A stretch of DNA of 64,000 nt, taken from an uncultured Acetatifactor sp. (GTDB lineage Bacteria > Bacillota > Clostridia > Lachnospirales > Lachnospiraceae). A program made the position numbers and the translations under genes. This document shows, piece after piece, positions 8,775 through 18,727 of this stretch (position 1 is its first letter; every line of letters begins with the position of its first letter). The DNA is taken from assembly GCA_934394815.1 (NCBI GenBank), contig CAKRRD010000002.1:62001-126000 (forward strand), read 5' to 3'. The notes beneath the pieces are model-generated. The model ran no database searches and was not told the DNA's origin. It worked only from the letters and a program-made list of their open reading frames with translations.

Positions 8775-11693
8775 TTAAAAAAGATTTTCCACCTTCAGAA
8801 AACGATCCTGTTCTTCCTTCACTTTCGATGCCGTACCTACGACGCAGAGCAGATCCTCCTGCAGAAAAGCCCGGATATGAGCGGACAGCGCCCGGATATC
8901 CTCTTCGGTGGCTGCCAGCAGTTCGTCACGCTCTCTCTGCAGAGTGGCATCGTCCAGTCCCGTCATATAGGCACTTAAGGAATACAGTCCCTTCGCCGCC
9001 GGATTCATGGGTACATCCAGATCACTGACCGCACCGATGATATACTGGGTCATGGTGCGCTCATCTGCAGTGAACTCTGCAATGGCATCCGCCGCTTTCT
9101 CGTAAATGTCGATGGTCCTGCCCAGATTCGGATCTCTGTAGGAAACAAAATAGCTGTCACCGGATCTGCCGAAGCTGCACATACAGCCATAGGCGCCGCC
9201 CTTTACCCGGACATTGACCCACAGATATTCATACCCCATCATGACTTTCAGTACTCTTAAGGCTCCGGTATATTGCAGTCCGCTCTTACGGAAATTACCG
9301 GCACGGCAGACATAGTTGACCTGGCCGGAGGTTAAGAAGCCCTCGTTCTTCCGGGAGATTTCCGGAATATAATGCTCTTTTTCCACGTCTTCCGTGTAAA
9401 GTGCTGCCTTGAAGGCCTCCACCGGAGCGTCTAAAAGTGCCAATGCCTTCCGTTCTCCGACGAAATCCACCATGAGATTTTCCGGACGGAAGATCATTTT
9501 CCATAAGTTCTGTAAGTTCTCCACCAGTTCCTCTTTTTTCTCGTCAAAATGAGCTTCCAGATCTGCCGTCAGTCGATAGAACGGAATGCCGGAGATTTCT
9601 TCGCTCACGGCTCCGGGAATGCTGCCGTAGGACATGGCTCTTCCGGCCGCCACACTGTGTCCTCCGGAGGTCATCTGTGCCTGCATCCGGGACTTGCCCT
9701 CCGCCAGGATTTCATATAGTCTCTTGGTATCCGTGAAATCACTGGTCATGACGATCTCCCGCATCAGATCGACAGCTTCCGCAATACGGTCGTAAAATAC
9801 CTTGGTCTTCAGTTCCAGCGTCAGCGTGAACTGATCCGTATCCTGTAATTGGCCGTAGACGTTGTTCACCGCAGCCATGCCGCCCGTGACCAGATTCATC
9901 TCATTAAACAGATCTCCGTAAGCATAATGCTCCGTATTCAACAATCCGAGACAGCCTTTCAGGATACCGATATAGGGGAAATATTTTCCGGGGATCTGAT
10001 CCAGTTTGAAGATCAGGCGTAAGTATCCGATGCCGTTGGTAAACAGGTCGTGGTACAGAAGCGTGGTGTCTCCGATGTTCCGCACTTCGTTCACCGGCAG
10101 ATTTGCCTCTTTTTTCATATCTTCCCGTTTTAACAGAGGGATCTTTTCCAGATCCTCCTTCGCGTCCTCGCTCTCCTGGAACTCGGTCAGCTTCCGGAAG
10201 GTCTCCTTCACATTCTGAATTTCTTCCCGACTCATGGCCGCTTTGACCTTTGCCATTTTCTCCCGCTGCTTCTCTTCCTGCTCTTCCAGAAGTCCCAGCT
10301 TCGGCTGTAAGATCACGATGCTGCGGTGGGTATTGTCCAGCAGATATTTCTGTACCAGATTTTCAAAATATCCGGTCTTAACTTCCCTGCGGAGTTCTGC
10401 GAAAGTTCCGTTGGCTTCGATGTGGACAAAAGGCAGTCTGTCATCGTACAGCCAGCTGTCCAGCACCTGTAACCCGTACATAAGTCCCTTGGGATAGGAA
10501 CCAAAATCCGCCTCTCTGTATTTGAATTCATAATAATTGATTCCGGCTGACAGTGCCTTCTCGTCGAAGCCGTCTTTTACCAGCTTCTGAAGCACTTCTT
10601 CCGTCACCTGTAAAAATTCCTGTTCTTTTTCTACGGAGGTATCCTTCGCCACCACGCTGAAATAAGGCTGGCGGATACCGTTCTCGTAGATACTGTAGAC
10701 GTCCTTGCCCATGCCACGGTCTACCAGTGCCTGCTTCAGGGGCGCTCCCGGTGCAGAACACAGGGCGTAATCCAGAATCTGGAACGCGATGTAAAGCTTC
10801 GGATCCAGGCTGTCTCCGACACAAAAGTTCTGGGACAGATAAGTATTTTCCTCCTCGTCCTCCCCCTCACCGATGGGACATTCCCGGACAATGCGGTTCG
10901 GAGTGGAAAATGCCGCTTCCTCCGTCACTTCGGAATCCACTTCCAGCGCATCAAAAGCCGACAGATAATGCTCATCGATAAAGGCCAGCTTCTCCGCCAT
11001 ATCCATGTTGCCGTAGAGGTAAATGTAGCTGTTGGAGGGATGATAAAATTTCCGGTGGAAATTCAGGAACTCCTCGTAGGTCAGTTCCGGGATCACCTCC
11101 GGGTCACCGCCAGATTCACAGCCATAGGTGGTATGGGGATACAGGGAGTTCATGATCTCCCGCTCCAGCACATCGTCCGGAGAGGAAAAAGCACCCTTCA
11201 TCTCATTGTAGACCACGCCGTTGACTTTCAGTTCTTCCTCGTCGCCCTCCAGTTCATAATGCCAGCCTTCCTGTCGGAAAATGGATTCATTCTTATAAAT
11301 ATTCGGATAAAATACCGCATCCAGATAGACATGCATCAGGTTCTGGAAATCCTTGTCGTTGCAGCTGGCCACAGGATATACCGTCTTGTCCGGATAGGTC
11401 ATGGCATTCAAGAAGGTATTAAGAGACCCTTTGACCAGTTCCACAAAAGGATCCTTCACCGGGAATTCCTTCGATCCGCATAATACGGAATGCTCCAGGA
11501 TGTGCGCCACACCGGTGGAATCCTTCGGTGTGGTACGGAAACCGATGTAAAACACCTTGTTCTCATCATCGTTGGATACCAGCGCCACTCTTGCGCCGGT
11601 CTTCTTGTGACGGCACAGGTAGGTCACGCTGTTAATATCCGGGATCTGCCGTTTTTCCAGGATCTCATATGTGGATAAATCTTCTACTCTCAT
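8775..11693 (-). CDS. M16C family zinc metalloprotease (PreP/Cym1-like)
   Basis: At 972 residues this matches the single-chain M16C peptidases (presequence protease type) that degrade unfolded peptides in a closed chamber. The inverted zinc motif HxxEH is present as HILEH about 65 residues in (TGVAHILEHSVLCGS), with the downstream glutamate in the region of NEMKGAFSSPDD. The C-terminal half carries the R/Y pair region (GGAYGCMCSFGRSGDSYFVSYRDPN) needed for substrate binding. No signal peptide is seen, so it should act in the cytoplasm. The next gene upstream ends 25 bases before the start. Confidence 0.93.
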   Translation of the reverse strand: MRVEDLSTYEILEKRQIPDINSVTYLCRHKKTGARVALVSNDDENKVFYIGFRTTPKDSTGVAHILEHSVLCGSKEFPVKDPFVELVKGSLNTFLNAMTYPDKTVYPVASCNDKDFQNLMHVYLDAVFYPNIYKNESIFRQEGWHYELEGDEEELKVNGVVYNEMKGAFSSPDDVLEREIMNSLYPHTTYGCESGGDPEVIPELTYEEFLNFHRKFYHPSNSYIYLYGNMDMAEKLAFIDEHYLSAFDALEVDSEVTEEAAFSTPNRIVRECPIGEGEDEEENTYLSQNFCVGDSLDPKLYIAFQILDYALCSAPGAPLKQALVDRGMGKDVYSIYENGIRQPYFSVVAKDTSVEKEQEFLQVTEEVLQKLVKDGFDEKALSAGINYYEFKYREADFGSYPKGLMYGLQVLDSWLYDDRLPFVHIEANGTFAELRREVKTGYFENLVQKYLLDNTHRSIVILQPKLGLLEEQEEKQREKMAKVKAAMSREEIQNVKETFRKLTEFQESEDAKEDLEKIPLLKREDMKKEANLPVNEVRNIGDTTLLYHDLFTNGIGYLRLIFKLDQIPGKYFPYIGILKGCLGLLNTEHYAYGDLFNEMNLVTGGMAAVNNVYGQLQDTDQFTLTLELKTKVFYDRIAEAVDLMREIVMTSDFTDTKRLYEILAEGKSRMQAQMTSGGHSVAAGRAMSYGSIPGAVSEEISGIPFYRLTADLEAHFDEKKEELVENLQNLWKMIFRPENLMVDFVGERKALALLDAPVEAFKAALYTEDVEKEHYIPEISRKNEGFLTSGQVNYVCRAGNFRKSGLQYTGALRVLKVMMGYEYLWVNVRVKGGAYGCMCSFGRSGDSYFVSYRDPNLGRTIDIYEKAADAIAEFTADERTMTQYIIGAVSDLDVPMNPAAKGLYSLSAYMTGLDDATLQRERDELLAATEEDIRALSAHIRAFLQEDLLCVVGTASKVKEEQDRFLKVENLF

Positions 11694-11718
11694 TTCTGCT
11701 GTGTCCTCTTTCTATTTA

Positions 11719-12144
11719 TTAAAATGCCGCCAGTGCCAGCTTGCTCAGGGAGATTTCCTGGATCACGACGCCTTTTGCCTCTTTTTCCTCCGGCGTCATG
11801 GCTGCCAGTTCCCGGATGCCCAGTTCTCTGGTGACATACCGCTTTTTGCCTCTGCCGAAGATTCCTTTTTTCTCCTCGATAATGTTGATCTTTACCCGGG
11901 CCTTGATCCGGTCATAGATCTTGACCAGAAAGCTGTCCGGCTTTAAGTAATACAGATGGGTCTCCAATGTATCCTGGGGATCCACCTCTTTTTCCGCTAA
12001 AATATAGCGTTCCACGATCAGGCGGAATTTAAACGCCACCTCATCCTGCTCCAGCAGCTCCGCGAAAGTATATTTGGCACCTATGTAGACCTTCGCCGTA
12101 TCCTGCAGGCTGTATTTATAGTTCTCATAAACTGTCTTTTGCAT
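11719..12144 (-). CDS. Conserved-looking protein of unknown function
   Basis: A 141-residue protein starts at the ATG at 12144 (MQKTVYENYKYSLQDTAKVYIGAKYTFAELLEQ); GAGGAT lies upstream. A TTG 18 bases earlier is possible but less likely. It overlaps the end of the sigma-like gene by 20 bases, which implies coupled translation and perhaps a shared role. It is rich in charged residues and predicted alpha/beta, with a basic patch (KKGIFGRGKKRYVTREL). There is no signal peptide or membrane helix. I do not recognise the family. Confidence 0.7.
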   Translation of the reverse strand: MQKTVYENYKYSLQDTAKVYIGAKYTFAELLEQDEVAFKFRLIVERYILAEKEVDPQDTLETHLYYLKPDSFLVKIYDRIKARVKINIIEEKKGIFGRGKKRYVTRELGIRELAAMTPEEKEAKGVVIQEISLSKLALAAF

Positions 12145-12877
12145 TATTGTCGATATCCTCAATCTTGAAACCGCTCATCCGTACCGCATCCTCGATCATT
12201 TTGCGGGACATGCCGGTCTCCTCCATCAGTTCCTCTATGGTCACCTTACGGCTCAGTTCCTCCGCCAGTTCTCTGGCCTTGTCCGCCACCTTGTTGACCT
12301 TGTCTTCCACGCGCTTGTCGATCTTGGAATTCTCGGTGTGCTCGGCAATATAGTCTTCCATGGCATCCATGATCATCCTGCCAAGCATCCCTTCGACTTC
12401 CTCCGGCTTCTCCAGACTGCCTAACATGGTCACACCGAAGGAAAGCGCAAGATTGCCTTCTCCCACCAGATCCTCCAGCAGAACACCCTGTCCGGCGTAA
12501 AGCTTTGCGATCTCCGCCACATCCGCCAGATGCAGTTCGATCAGGCGCTGCTGGGCATCGGTCTCCCCCGCCATGGCGGCAATGGAAAATGCCAGTTTTT
12601 CCCCATCCGTATAGGTTGGCAGGGCTGCCACTTCCTCCAGATATTCCTGTAAATAATCTTTTTCTTCCTCTGTCAGAAATTCGTCGGGATCCATGGGCTG
12701 TCCGATACCGATTTTATGTTTTAACAGGTAATCAAATACCATCTGCAGCTGGTCATTGCTCAGATCCAGCGCCGCAAACGCTTCCTTTACCTGTTCTTCG
12801 CTGATACAGCTCCCCTGTTCCCTGGCGGTCCTGCGGACCTGCTCTAAGGTCTGGGCAAATAATACTTCTTTGTTCAT
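12125..12877 (-). CDS. Degenerate sigma-70-like protein lacking region 4
   Basis: The 250-residue product has three parts seen in primary sigma factors. The N-terminus resembles region 1.1 (ISEEQVKEAFAALDLSNDQLQMVFDYLLKHKI). The middle matches region 2.1-2.2 (LIELHLADVAEIAKLYAG, then EDLVGEGNLAL, the core-binding helix). The C-terminus resembles region 3 (RKVTIEELMEETGMSRKMIEDAVRMSG). The aromatic, basic region 2.3-2.4 block that melts and reads the -10 box is replaced by MLGRMIMDAMEDYIAEH, and region 4 is absent. It may bind RNA polymerase core or act as a scaffold but probably cannot read a promoter. It lies between the rhomboid-like and unknown genes. Confidence 0.72.
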   Translation of the reverse strand: MNKEVLFAQTLEQVRRTAREQGSCISEEQVKEAFAALDLSNDQLQMVFDYLLKHKIGIGQPMDPDEFLTEEEKDYLQEYLEEVAALPTYTDGEKLAFSIAAMAGETDAQQRLIELHLADVAEIAKLYAGQGVLLEDLVGEGNLALSFGVTMLGSLEKPEEVEGMLGRMIMDAMEDYIAEHTENSKIDKRVEDKVNKVADKARELAEELSRKVTIEELMEETGMSRKMIEDAVRMSGFKIEDIDNNAKDSL

Positions 12878-12889
12878 ATGGGGTCTCCT

Positions 12890-13750
12890 TTATTTTACAT
12901 GCTCGTGCGTAAACAGATGATACTGGCAATATTCATAGTTGCCGTTGCATTTGGAACAGAAGCGGAACTCCAGATTCGGGTCGTCCTCTTCCGTCCGGCC
13001 ACAGACCGCACATTTATGTCTCGTGACTTTCGCCCGTCCGGCATTGGATTTTTTCTCGAACTGGGCCTTGCGGTGCATCTGCTTCGGTGAGATACGGCTG
13101 CGATGCAGCCGGTAAAAGTATAACACAAAATTTAAGAGGGATGCCACTACTGCAAATTTGGTGAACAGATTTCCTGCAATCACCGTATAGATCATCAGGA
13201 CAGCATCCAGAATGCCCATCCACTTTACCTTTACGGGGATCACGAACATCAGAAGCACCTGCATATCCGGATAGGTTGCCGCAAACGCCAGGAAAATCGA
13301 CAGGTTGATATAGTAAGTGCTGAACGCATAGGATCCGCTGTAGAATACTACGGATGCGGTCTCTGTCGCTATTCCTCCGGTGAGCAGATATATGGCTCCC
13401 ATGCACAGGAAGCTGCCCACGATGGTAAACAGCATACCGGAAAAAATATAAACATTATACCGGTAGGTTCCCCAGGTCCGCTCCAATGCCGTTCCCAGAT
13501 TATAATAGAACAACAGCATAATGATGGTGAAAATATCCAGACTGTCGGGAGGAACGATGATCCAGGTCACCAGGCGCCAGATCTGTCCGTGCAGGATCCG
13601 GTAGGGATCCAGAGTCAGATATCCCAGCAGATTCACGCCTGCCACACTTCCCATCAGTTCTATTACATATCCTGCCACATAACTCAGGATAAGGATCAGT
13701 GTCAGATTCGAAATCGCATATCTGCCAAATTTTTTCTCAAATTTGCTCAT
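12890..13750 (-). CDS. Rhomboid-like membrane protein without catalytic serine, with C-terminal zinc ribbon
   Basis: The 286-residue protein has about six hydrophobic helices. It shows rhomboid-fold landmarks: HGQIWRLVTWIIVPP before helix 2, and the L1-type LGTALERTWGTYRYNVYIFSG (compare the rhomboid LxxELxWGxxRF pattern). The protease GxSG serine motif is not present; the corresponding helices read INLSIFLAFAATYPDMQ and MGILDAVLMIY. It is therefore more like an inactive rhomboid. After the last helix is a basic linker, then a zinc-ribbon-like tail (CAVCGR, FCSKCNG, CQYH) facing the cytoplasm. The gene is divergent from the activase gene. Confidence 0.78.
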   Translation of the reverse strand: MSKFEKKFGRYAISNLTLILILSYVAGYVIELMGSVAGVNLLGYLTLDPYRILHGQIWRLVTWIIVPPDSLDIFTIIMLLFYYNLGTALERTWGTYRYNVYIFSGMLFTIVGSFLCMGAIYLLTGGIATETASVVFYSGSYAFSTYYINLSIFLAFAATYPDMQVLLMFVIPVKVKWMGILDAVLMIYTVIAGNLFTKFAVVASLLNFVLYFYRLHRSRISPKQMHRKAQFEKKSNAGRAKVTRHKCAVCGRTEEDDPNLEFRFCSKCNGNYEYCQYHLFTHEHVK

Positions 13751-14077
13751 AAAGTCTTTTCTCCATTTCTATATTGTAACGACAGGAAACGTTTTCCAAT
13801 AGTTACCCATTCGTTTTTTCTCTATCGAGATTGTAACATCCACGGGGCAATAAGTAAACCGCACGTTCAAAAGTTTATAGAATTCCTATTTTTTTAAGTT
13901 TTTCTTCACACAATTTTAACGACACCGTTTTGTCTTTGTTCGTTGCATTATGTTTTTTTTTGTCGTATAATGAAAAAAGTTTTGTGAAAGAAAAGTCGCA
14001 TATATTAAGAAGTAATTCTGTAACTCATCATTGACCTTCTGAATAGTTACAGCATTTTATCAGGAAGGATGTATCAC
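13751..14077. other. Divergent intergenic region
   Basis: This 327-bp AT-rich region separates two divergent genes. It holds the strong plus promoter at 13943-13971. On the minus strand, TACAAT boxes near 13777 and 13833 are possible but weak -10 elements for the rhomboid-like gene. In the leader of the activase gene, CTGTAACT (14018-14025) and AGTTACAG (14045-14052) form a perfect 8-bp inverted repeat with a 19-nt loop. No ORF or known riboswitch is recognised. Confidence 0.55.
13943..13971 (+). promoter_or_regulatory. Sigma-A type promoter of the activase gene
   Basis: TTGCAT (13943-13948) and a perfect TATAAT (13966-13971) are separated by 17 bases. Transcription should start near 13978 and give a leader of about 100 nt with an 8-bp stem-loop. 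Confidence 0.82.
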
Positions 14078-17000
14078 ATGAATTCACAGGAAAAATACGC
14101 AACACTCGGCATAGATATCGGTTCTACCACTGTCAAGATTGCTATTTTAGATGAAAACCACAATATTTTATTTTCCGACTATGAGCGTCACTTTGCCAAT
14201 ATCCGGGAGACTCTGTCTGCCCTTCTTAAGAAGGCTTATGGCCAGTTGGGGGAATTGCAGCTGCACCCCATGATCACCGGCTCCGGCGGTCTGACTTTAG
14301 CCAATCACTTAGGTGTTCCTTTTACCCAGGAGGTCGTAGCTGTGGCTACCTCCCTGCAAGAGCTGGCCCCCAAGACCGATGTAGCTATCGAGCTGGGCGG
14401 TGAGGATGCGAAGATCATCTATTTCGAAGGCGGTAACGTGGAGCAGCGTATGAACGGTATTTGCGCCGGCGGTACCGGTTCCTTCATCGATCAGATGGCC
14501 AGTCTGATCCAGACAGACGCTTCGGGTCTGAACGAATATGCGAAAAATTATAAATCTCTCTACACCATTGCTGCCCGCTGTGGTGTATTTGCCAAGACCG
14601 ATATCCAGCCCCTGATCAACGAAGGTGCTACCAAGGAAGATCTGTCTGCTTCTATTTTCCAGGCAGTGGTGAACCAGACCATCTCCGGTCTGGCCTGTGG
14701 TAAACCGATCCGCGGCCACGTAGCTTTTCTGGGCGGTCCCTTACATTTCCTGTCCGAACTGAAGGCTGCCTTCATCCGTACTCTGAATCTGGATGACGAG
14801 CACATCATCGACGTGGACAACTCCCATCTGTTCGCTGCCATCGGTTCTGCACTGAACGCGAAGGAGGAAGTCTCCATCAGTCTGTCCGACATGGTGAAAA
14901 AGCTGTCCTCCGATATCAAGATGGAGTTCGAGGTAGAACGTATGGAGCCTCTGTTCGCGGACAAGGCTGCTTATCAGGAATTCGTGGAGCGTCACAGCAA
15001 ACATCATGTGACCACCGGAGATTTACAGTCCTATCAGGGCAAGGCATTTCTGGGTATCGATGCCGGTTCCACCACCACGAAAATTGCATTGGTGGGCGAA
15101 GACGGCTCCCTCCTGTACTCCTTCTATTCCAGCAATGACGGAAGCCCCTTGAAGACGGCCATCCGTTCCCTGAAGGAAATCTACTCTCTCCTGCCCGAAG
15201 GTGTGGAGATCGTGCGCGCCTGTTCCACCGGTTACGGCGAAGCGCTGATGAAGGCCGCTTTCCTGTTGGACGACGGCGAGGTCGAGACTGTGGCACATTA
15301 CTATGCCGCTGCCTTCTTCGATCCCAGCGTAGATTGTATCTTAGACATCGGCGGTCAGGATATGAAGTGCATCAAGATCAAGAACCAGACCGTAGACAGC
15401 GTACAGCTGAACGAGGCATGTTCCTCCGGCTGTGGTTCCTTTATCGAGACCTTTGCAAAATCCCTGAACTATACGGTACAGGATTTTGCACAGGCGGCCC
15501 TGTTTGCAGAGCATCCCATTGATCTGGGTACCCGCTGTACCGTATTCATGAACTCCAAGGTAAAACAGGCCCAGAAGGAAGGCGCTTCCGTAGCGGATAT
15601 CTCCGCAGGACTTGCCTACTCTGTTATCAAAAATGCTTTATTTAAGGTAATCAAGGTATCTGATGCCTCCGAGCTTGGTAAAAATATCGTGGTACAGGGC
15701 GGTACTTTCTACAACGATGCCGTTCTGCGCAGCTTTGAGAAGATTGCCAACTGTCAGGCCATCCGTCCCGACATCGCCGGTATCATGGGCGCTTTCGGTG
15801 CTGCTCTGATCGCAAGAGAGCATTATGAGGACGGTTATGTGACCACGATGCTGGATTATCAGAAAATCTGCGACCTGCAGTTCGAGACCAGCATGGCAAA
15901 ATGTAAGGGCTGTACCAACAACTGCCGTCTGACCATCAACAAATTCTCCGGCGGCCGTCAGTTCATCTCCGGCAACCGTTGCGAACGCGGTATCGGTGGT
16001 CAGAAGAATGCCCACAATGTACCGAATTTATACGAGTATAAATTACATAGACTGTTTTCCTATGAATCTCTGGATGCCGACAAGGCTCCCAGAGGTGTGG
16101 TAGGTATCCCCAGAGTACTGAATATGTACGAGGACTATCCGTTCTGGTTCACATTTTTTAACGAACTGGGCTACCGCGTGGTACTCTCTCCCAGCTCCAA
16201 TCGCAAGATCTACGAGCTCGGTATTGAGTCTATCCCCAGTGAATCCGAATGTTATCCGGCGAAGCTGGCCCACGGCCATGTGACCTGGCTGATCCGTCAG
16301 GGGATCAAGTTCATCTTCTACCCTGCGCTGTTCTATGAACGCAACGAGTTCGAAGATGCCAACAACCATTACAACTGCCCCATCGTTACTTCTTATTCCG
16401 AGAATATCAAGAATAACGTGGAGGAGATCGCCGGCGGTGAGATCACGTTCCGCAACCCGTTCATGTCCTTCCGGGATCTGGGTACCGTGACGGATGCACT
16501 GACGAAGGAATTCACCGAGATTCCCGCTTCCGAGATCGCTGCAGCCTGCGAAAAGGGCTGGCAGGAGCTGGCGAATGCCCGTCACGATATGGAGAAAAAG
16601 GGCGAAGAGACTTTGGAATACTTACGTCAGACCGGCAAACGCGGTATCGTGCTGGCAGGCCGTCCCTATCATGTGGACCCGGAGATCAACCACGGTATTC
16701 CCGAACTGATCACCTCCTACGATATGGCAGTGCTGACAGAGGATTCCATCTCCCATCTGGCAAAGCCGGAACGGCCTTTGATCGTATCCGACCAGTGGAT
16801 GTACCACTCCAGACTTTATGCCGCTGCAAGCTATGTAAAGACCGTGGAGAATCTGGATCTGATCCAGTTGAATTCCTTCGGCTGCGGTCTGGATGCCGTT
16901 ACCACCGATCAGGTGAACGATATCCTCTCCGGCTCCGACAAGATCTACACCTGCCTGAAGATCGATGAAGTCAACAACCTGGGTGCGGCCCGTATCCGTA

Positions 17001-18334
17001 TCCGTTCCCTGTTGTCTGCAATCCGTGTCCGTGAAAAGATGGGCAAGCACCGCAACATCCGTTCTTCCGCTATCGAGAAGGTACCGTTTACCGAAGAGAT
17101 GCGTAAGGACTATACCATCATCTGTCCGCAGATGTCCCCGATCCACTTTGAGATCCTGCAGCCTGCGTTCAATGCCTGCGGTTACAATTTCGTTGTGCTG
17201 GACAATGACAACAAGCACTCCGTGGATGTAGGTCTGAAATACGTTAACAACGATGCCTGCTATCCTTCCCTGCTGGTCGTTGGACAGATCATGGAAGCTC
17301 TGCTGTCGGGCAAATATGACCTGAACAAGACCGCCATTATCATGAGCCAGACCGGTGGCGGATGCCGTGCGACGAACTATATCGGCTTCATCCGCCGTGC
17401 CCTGAAGAAGGCAGACATGGAGCAGATTCCCGTCATCTCCCTGAACCTGGCGGGTATCGAGAGCAATCCCGGCTTCCACCTGAATGCGGATCTGATGTTA
17501 CGCGCCGCTGTGGGTGCTGAATTCGGAGATATTTTCATGCGCTGTGTCTACCGGATGCGTCCTTATGAGGCGACTCCGGGTTCTGTAGATGCTTTGCATA
17601 AGGAATGGCTTGTGAAGGTACAGAAATTTGTCTCCGCGAAGCATATCAGCATTCCGAAATTCCGCAAGATGTGCACAGAGATCATCCGTGATTTCGATGC
17701 GATTCCGGTGCTGGATATCAAGAAGCCCCGCGTCGGCGTGGTCGGCGAGATTCTGGTGAAGTTCTCTCCTGCCGGCAACAATCATCTGGTGGAACTGCTG
17801 GAGAGCGAGGGGGCGGAAGCTGTAGTGCCCGACCTGATCGACTTCATGCTGTACTGCTTCTACAACCAGATTTACAAGGCCGAGCATCTGGGTACCAGCA
17901 AAAAGACCGCGAAGATCTCCGCTCTGGGAATCTGGGCCATCGAACATATCCTCCGTGGCTCTGCCGTGAAGGCTTTTGAAGAAAGTAAGCATTTCGATGC
18001 GCCTACCAGCATCTACAAGATTGTCTCCTATGCGGAACCCATCGTATCCATCGGTAACCAGACCGGTGAAGGGTGGTTTTTAACCGGTGAGATGGTGGAA
18101 CTGATCAAGGAGGGTGTTCCGAACATCGTATGTACCCAGCCCTTCGGCTGCCTGCCGAACCATGTGGTAGGCAAGGGCGTTATCAAGGCCCTGCGGAAAG
18201 CATATCCTTCCTCCAACATCGTAGCCATCGACTACGATCCCGGTGCCAGCGAAGTCAACCAGCTCAACCGCATCAAGCTCATGCTCTCCACCGCCCAGAA
18301 GAACCTGAAGAAGGGCGACGGGGCTGCGGACTAA
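14078..18334 (+). CDS. Two-headed 2-hydroxyacyl-CoA dehydratase activase-like protein (BadF/BcrA type plus DUF2229)
   Basis: The start is the ATG at 14078, nine bases after AGGAAGG; the ATG at 14069 abuts that site. The 1418-residue protein has two ASKHA ATPase domains, starting [14 protein letters not shown] (about 11) and [14 protein letters not shown] (about 326). Each keeps the cysteines that bridge the activase [4Fe-4S] cluster (CAGGTGSF and [14 protein letters not shown] and TRCTVF). Another Cys cluster, CKGCTNNC plus a later Cys, is near 609-635. DUF2229 and a dehydratase-subunit-like C-domain follow. The family uses ATP to push an electron into dehydratases. Large fused homologues are common in Clostridia, but their partner is unknown and no dehydratase subunit genes lie nearby. 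Confidence 0.9.
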   Translation: MNSQEKYATLGIDIGSTTVKIAILDENHNILFSDYERHFANIRETLSALLKKAYGQLGELQLHPMITGSGGLTLANHLGVPFTQEVVAVATSLQELAPKTDVAIELGGEDAKIIYFEGGNVEQRMNGICAGGTGSFIDQMASLIQTDASGLNEYAKNYKSLYTIAARCGVFAKTDIQPLINEGATKEDLSASIFQAVVNQTISGLACGKPIRGHVAFLGGPLHFLSELKAAFIRTLNLDDEHIIDVDNSHLFAAIGSALNAKEEVSISLSDMVKKLSSDIKMEFEVERMEPLFADKAAYQEFVERHSKHHVTTGDLQSYQGKAFLGIDAGSTTTKIALVGEDGSLLYSFYSSNDGSPLKTAIRSLKEIYSLLPEGVEIVRACSTGYGEALMKAAFLLDDGEVETVAHYYAAAFFDPSVDCILDIGGQDMKCIKIKNQTVDSVQLNEACSSGCGSFIETFAKSLNYTVQDFAQAALFAEHPIDLGTRCTVFMNSKVKQAQKEGASVADISAGLAYSVIKNALFKVIKVSDASELGKNIVVQGGTFYNDAVLRSFEKIANCQAIRPDIAGIMGAFGAALIAREHYEDGYVTTMLDYQKICDLQFETSMAKCKGCTNNCRLTINKFSGGRQFISGNRCERGIGGQKNAHNVPNLYEYKLHRLFSYESLDADKAPRGVVGIPRVLNMYEDYPFWFTFFNELGYRVVLSPSSNRKIYELGIESIPSESECYPAKLAHGHVTWLIRQGIKFIFYPALFYERNEFEDANNHYNCPIVTSYSENIKNNVEEIAGGEITFRNPFMSFRDLGTVTDALTKEFTEIPASEIAAACEKGWQELANARHDMEKKGEETLEYLRQTGKRGIVLAGRPYHVDPEINHGIPELITSYDMAVLTEDSISHLAKPERPLIVSDQWMYHSRLYAAASYVKTVENLDLIQLNSFGCGLDAVTTDQVNDILSGSDKIYTCLKIDEVNNLGAARIRIRSLLSAIRVREKMGKHRNIRSSAIEKVPFTEEMRKDYTIICPQMSPIHFEILQPAFNACGYNFVVLDNDNKHSVDVGLKYVNNDACYPSLLVVGQIMEALLSGKYDLNKTAIIMSQTGGGCRATNYIGFIRRALKKADMEQIPVISLNLAGIESNPGFHLNADLMLRAAVGAEFGDIFMRCVYRMRPYEATPGSVDALHKEWLVKVQKFVSAKHISIPKFRKMCTEIIRDFDAIPVLDIKKPRVGVVGEILVKFSPAGNNHLVELLESEGAEAVVPDLIDFMLYCFYNQIYKAEHLGTSKKTAKISALGIWAIEHILRGSAVKAFEESKHFDAPTSIYKIVSYAEPIVSIGNQTGEGWFLTGEMVELIKEGVPNIVCTQPFGCLPNHVVGKGVIKALRKAYPSSNIVAIDYDPGASEVNQLNRIKLMLSTAQKNLKKGDGAAD

Positions 18335-18372
18335 AGATATCGCTTAGACTAAATAAATTACCTGAATGATTT

Positions 18373-18413
18373 TCTGGTGCTTCCGGTCGGATTTTTCGCC
18401 TGGAAGCGCCAGA
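18373..18413 (+). terminator. Stem-loop after the activase gene, probable transcript 3' end
   Basis: TCTGGTGCTTCC (18373-18384) pairs with GGAAGCGCCAGA (18402-18413), a 12-bp stem with one G-T pair and a 17-nt loop. No T-run follows, so it may protect the 3' end or act with a factor rather than be a classical intrinsic terminator. Confidence 0.45.
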
Positions 18414-18460
18414 TAAACAGATAAGTTTCTCCTTTCCGTGTCCTTTCCATGCAAATGTCT

Positions 18461-18488
18461 TTGCAGATTCCCTATATCATGCTATAAT
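18461..18488 (+). promoter_or_regulatory. Candidate promoter of the PD-(D/E)XK-like gene
   Basis: TTGCAG (18461-18466) and TATAAT (18483-18488) have a 16-base spacer. This gives a leader of over 200 nt before the ATG at 18728, with two tandem copies of GCCTGYAGCGACT right after the start point. Confidence 0.6.
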
Positions 18489-18500
18489 ATGCCCAGACAT

Positions 18501-18526
18501 GCCTGTAGCGACTGCCTGCAGCGACT
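18501..18526 (+). repeat. Tandem 13-bp repeat in a leader
   Basis: GCCTGTAGCGACT (18501-18513) is followed directly by GCCTGCAGCGACT (18514-18526), differing by one T/C. It starts 12 bases after the -10 box, so it is at the very 5' end of the predicted transcript. Confidence 0.55.
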
Positions 18527-18727
18527 TGCTGACCATTTTCGCTAAAAGCCGTTTTTCGGCCATTTTAGTACAAAATTTCTTATATTTCTTCTTTTTTTGT
18601 ATCAAATTTGCTTTTTTTCTTCATTCTGATACAATCAACCATTTTTCCACCTGAAAATTAGCTGTTTTTGTATTTTTTTCTGCTTTTTTGCCCCATTTAC
18701 ACCAAACATTTTGAAAGGAGCGTTTTT

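Larger units (their letters stand above)
18335..18727. other. Intergenic region with stem-loops and a promoter
   Basis: This 393-bp gap holds, in order: a strong stem-loop just past the activase gene (18373-18413); a promoter at 18461-18488; a 13-bp tandem repeat (18501-18526); a stem-loop with CTAAAA/TTTTAG and GCCG/CGGC arms (18542-18568); and a very T-rich stretch leading to the ribosome site of the next gene. No further ORF is supported. Confidence 0.5.

Noticed and set aside
16043..17479. Minus-strand ORFs of 180 and 285 residues within the activase gene
   Set aside because: They are opposite a strongly supported coding region and match no family.
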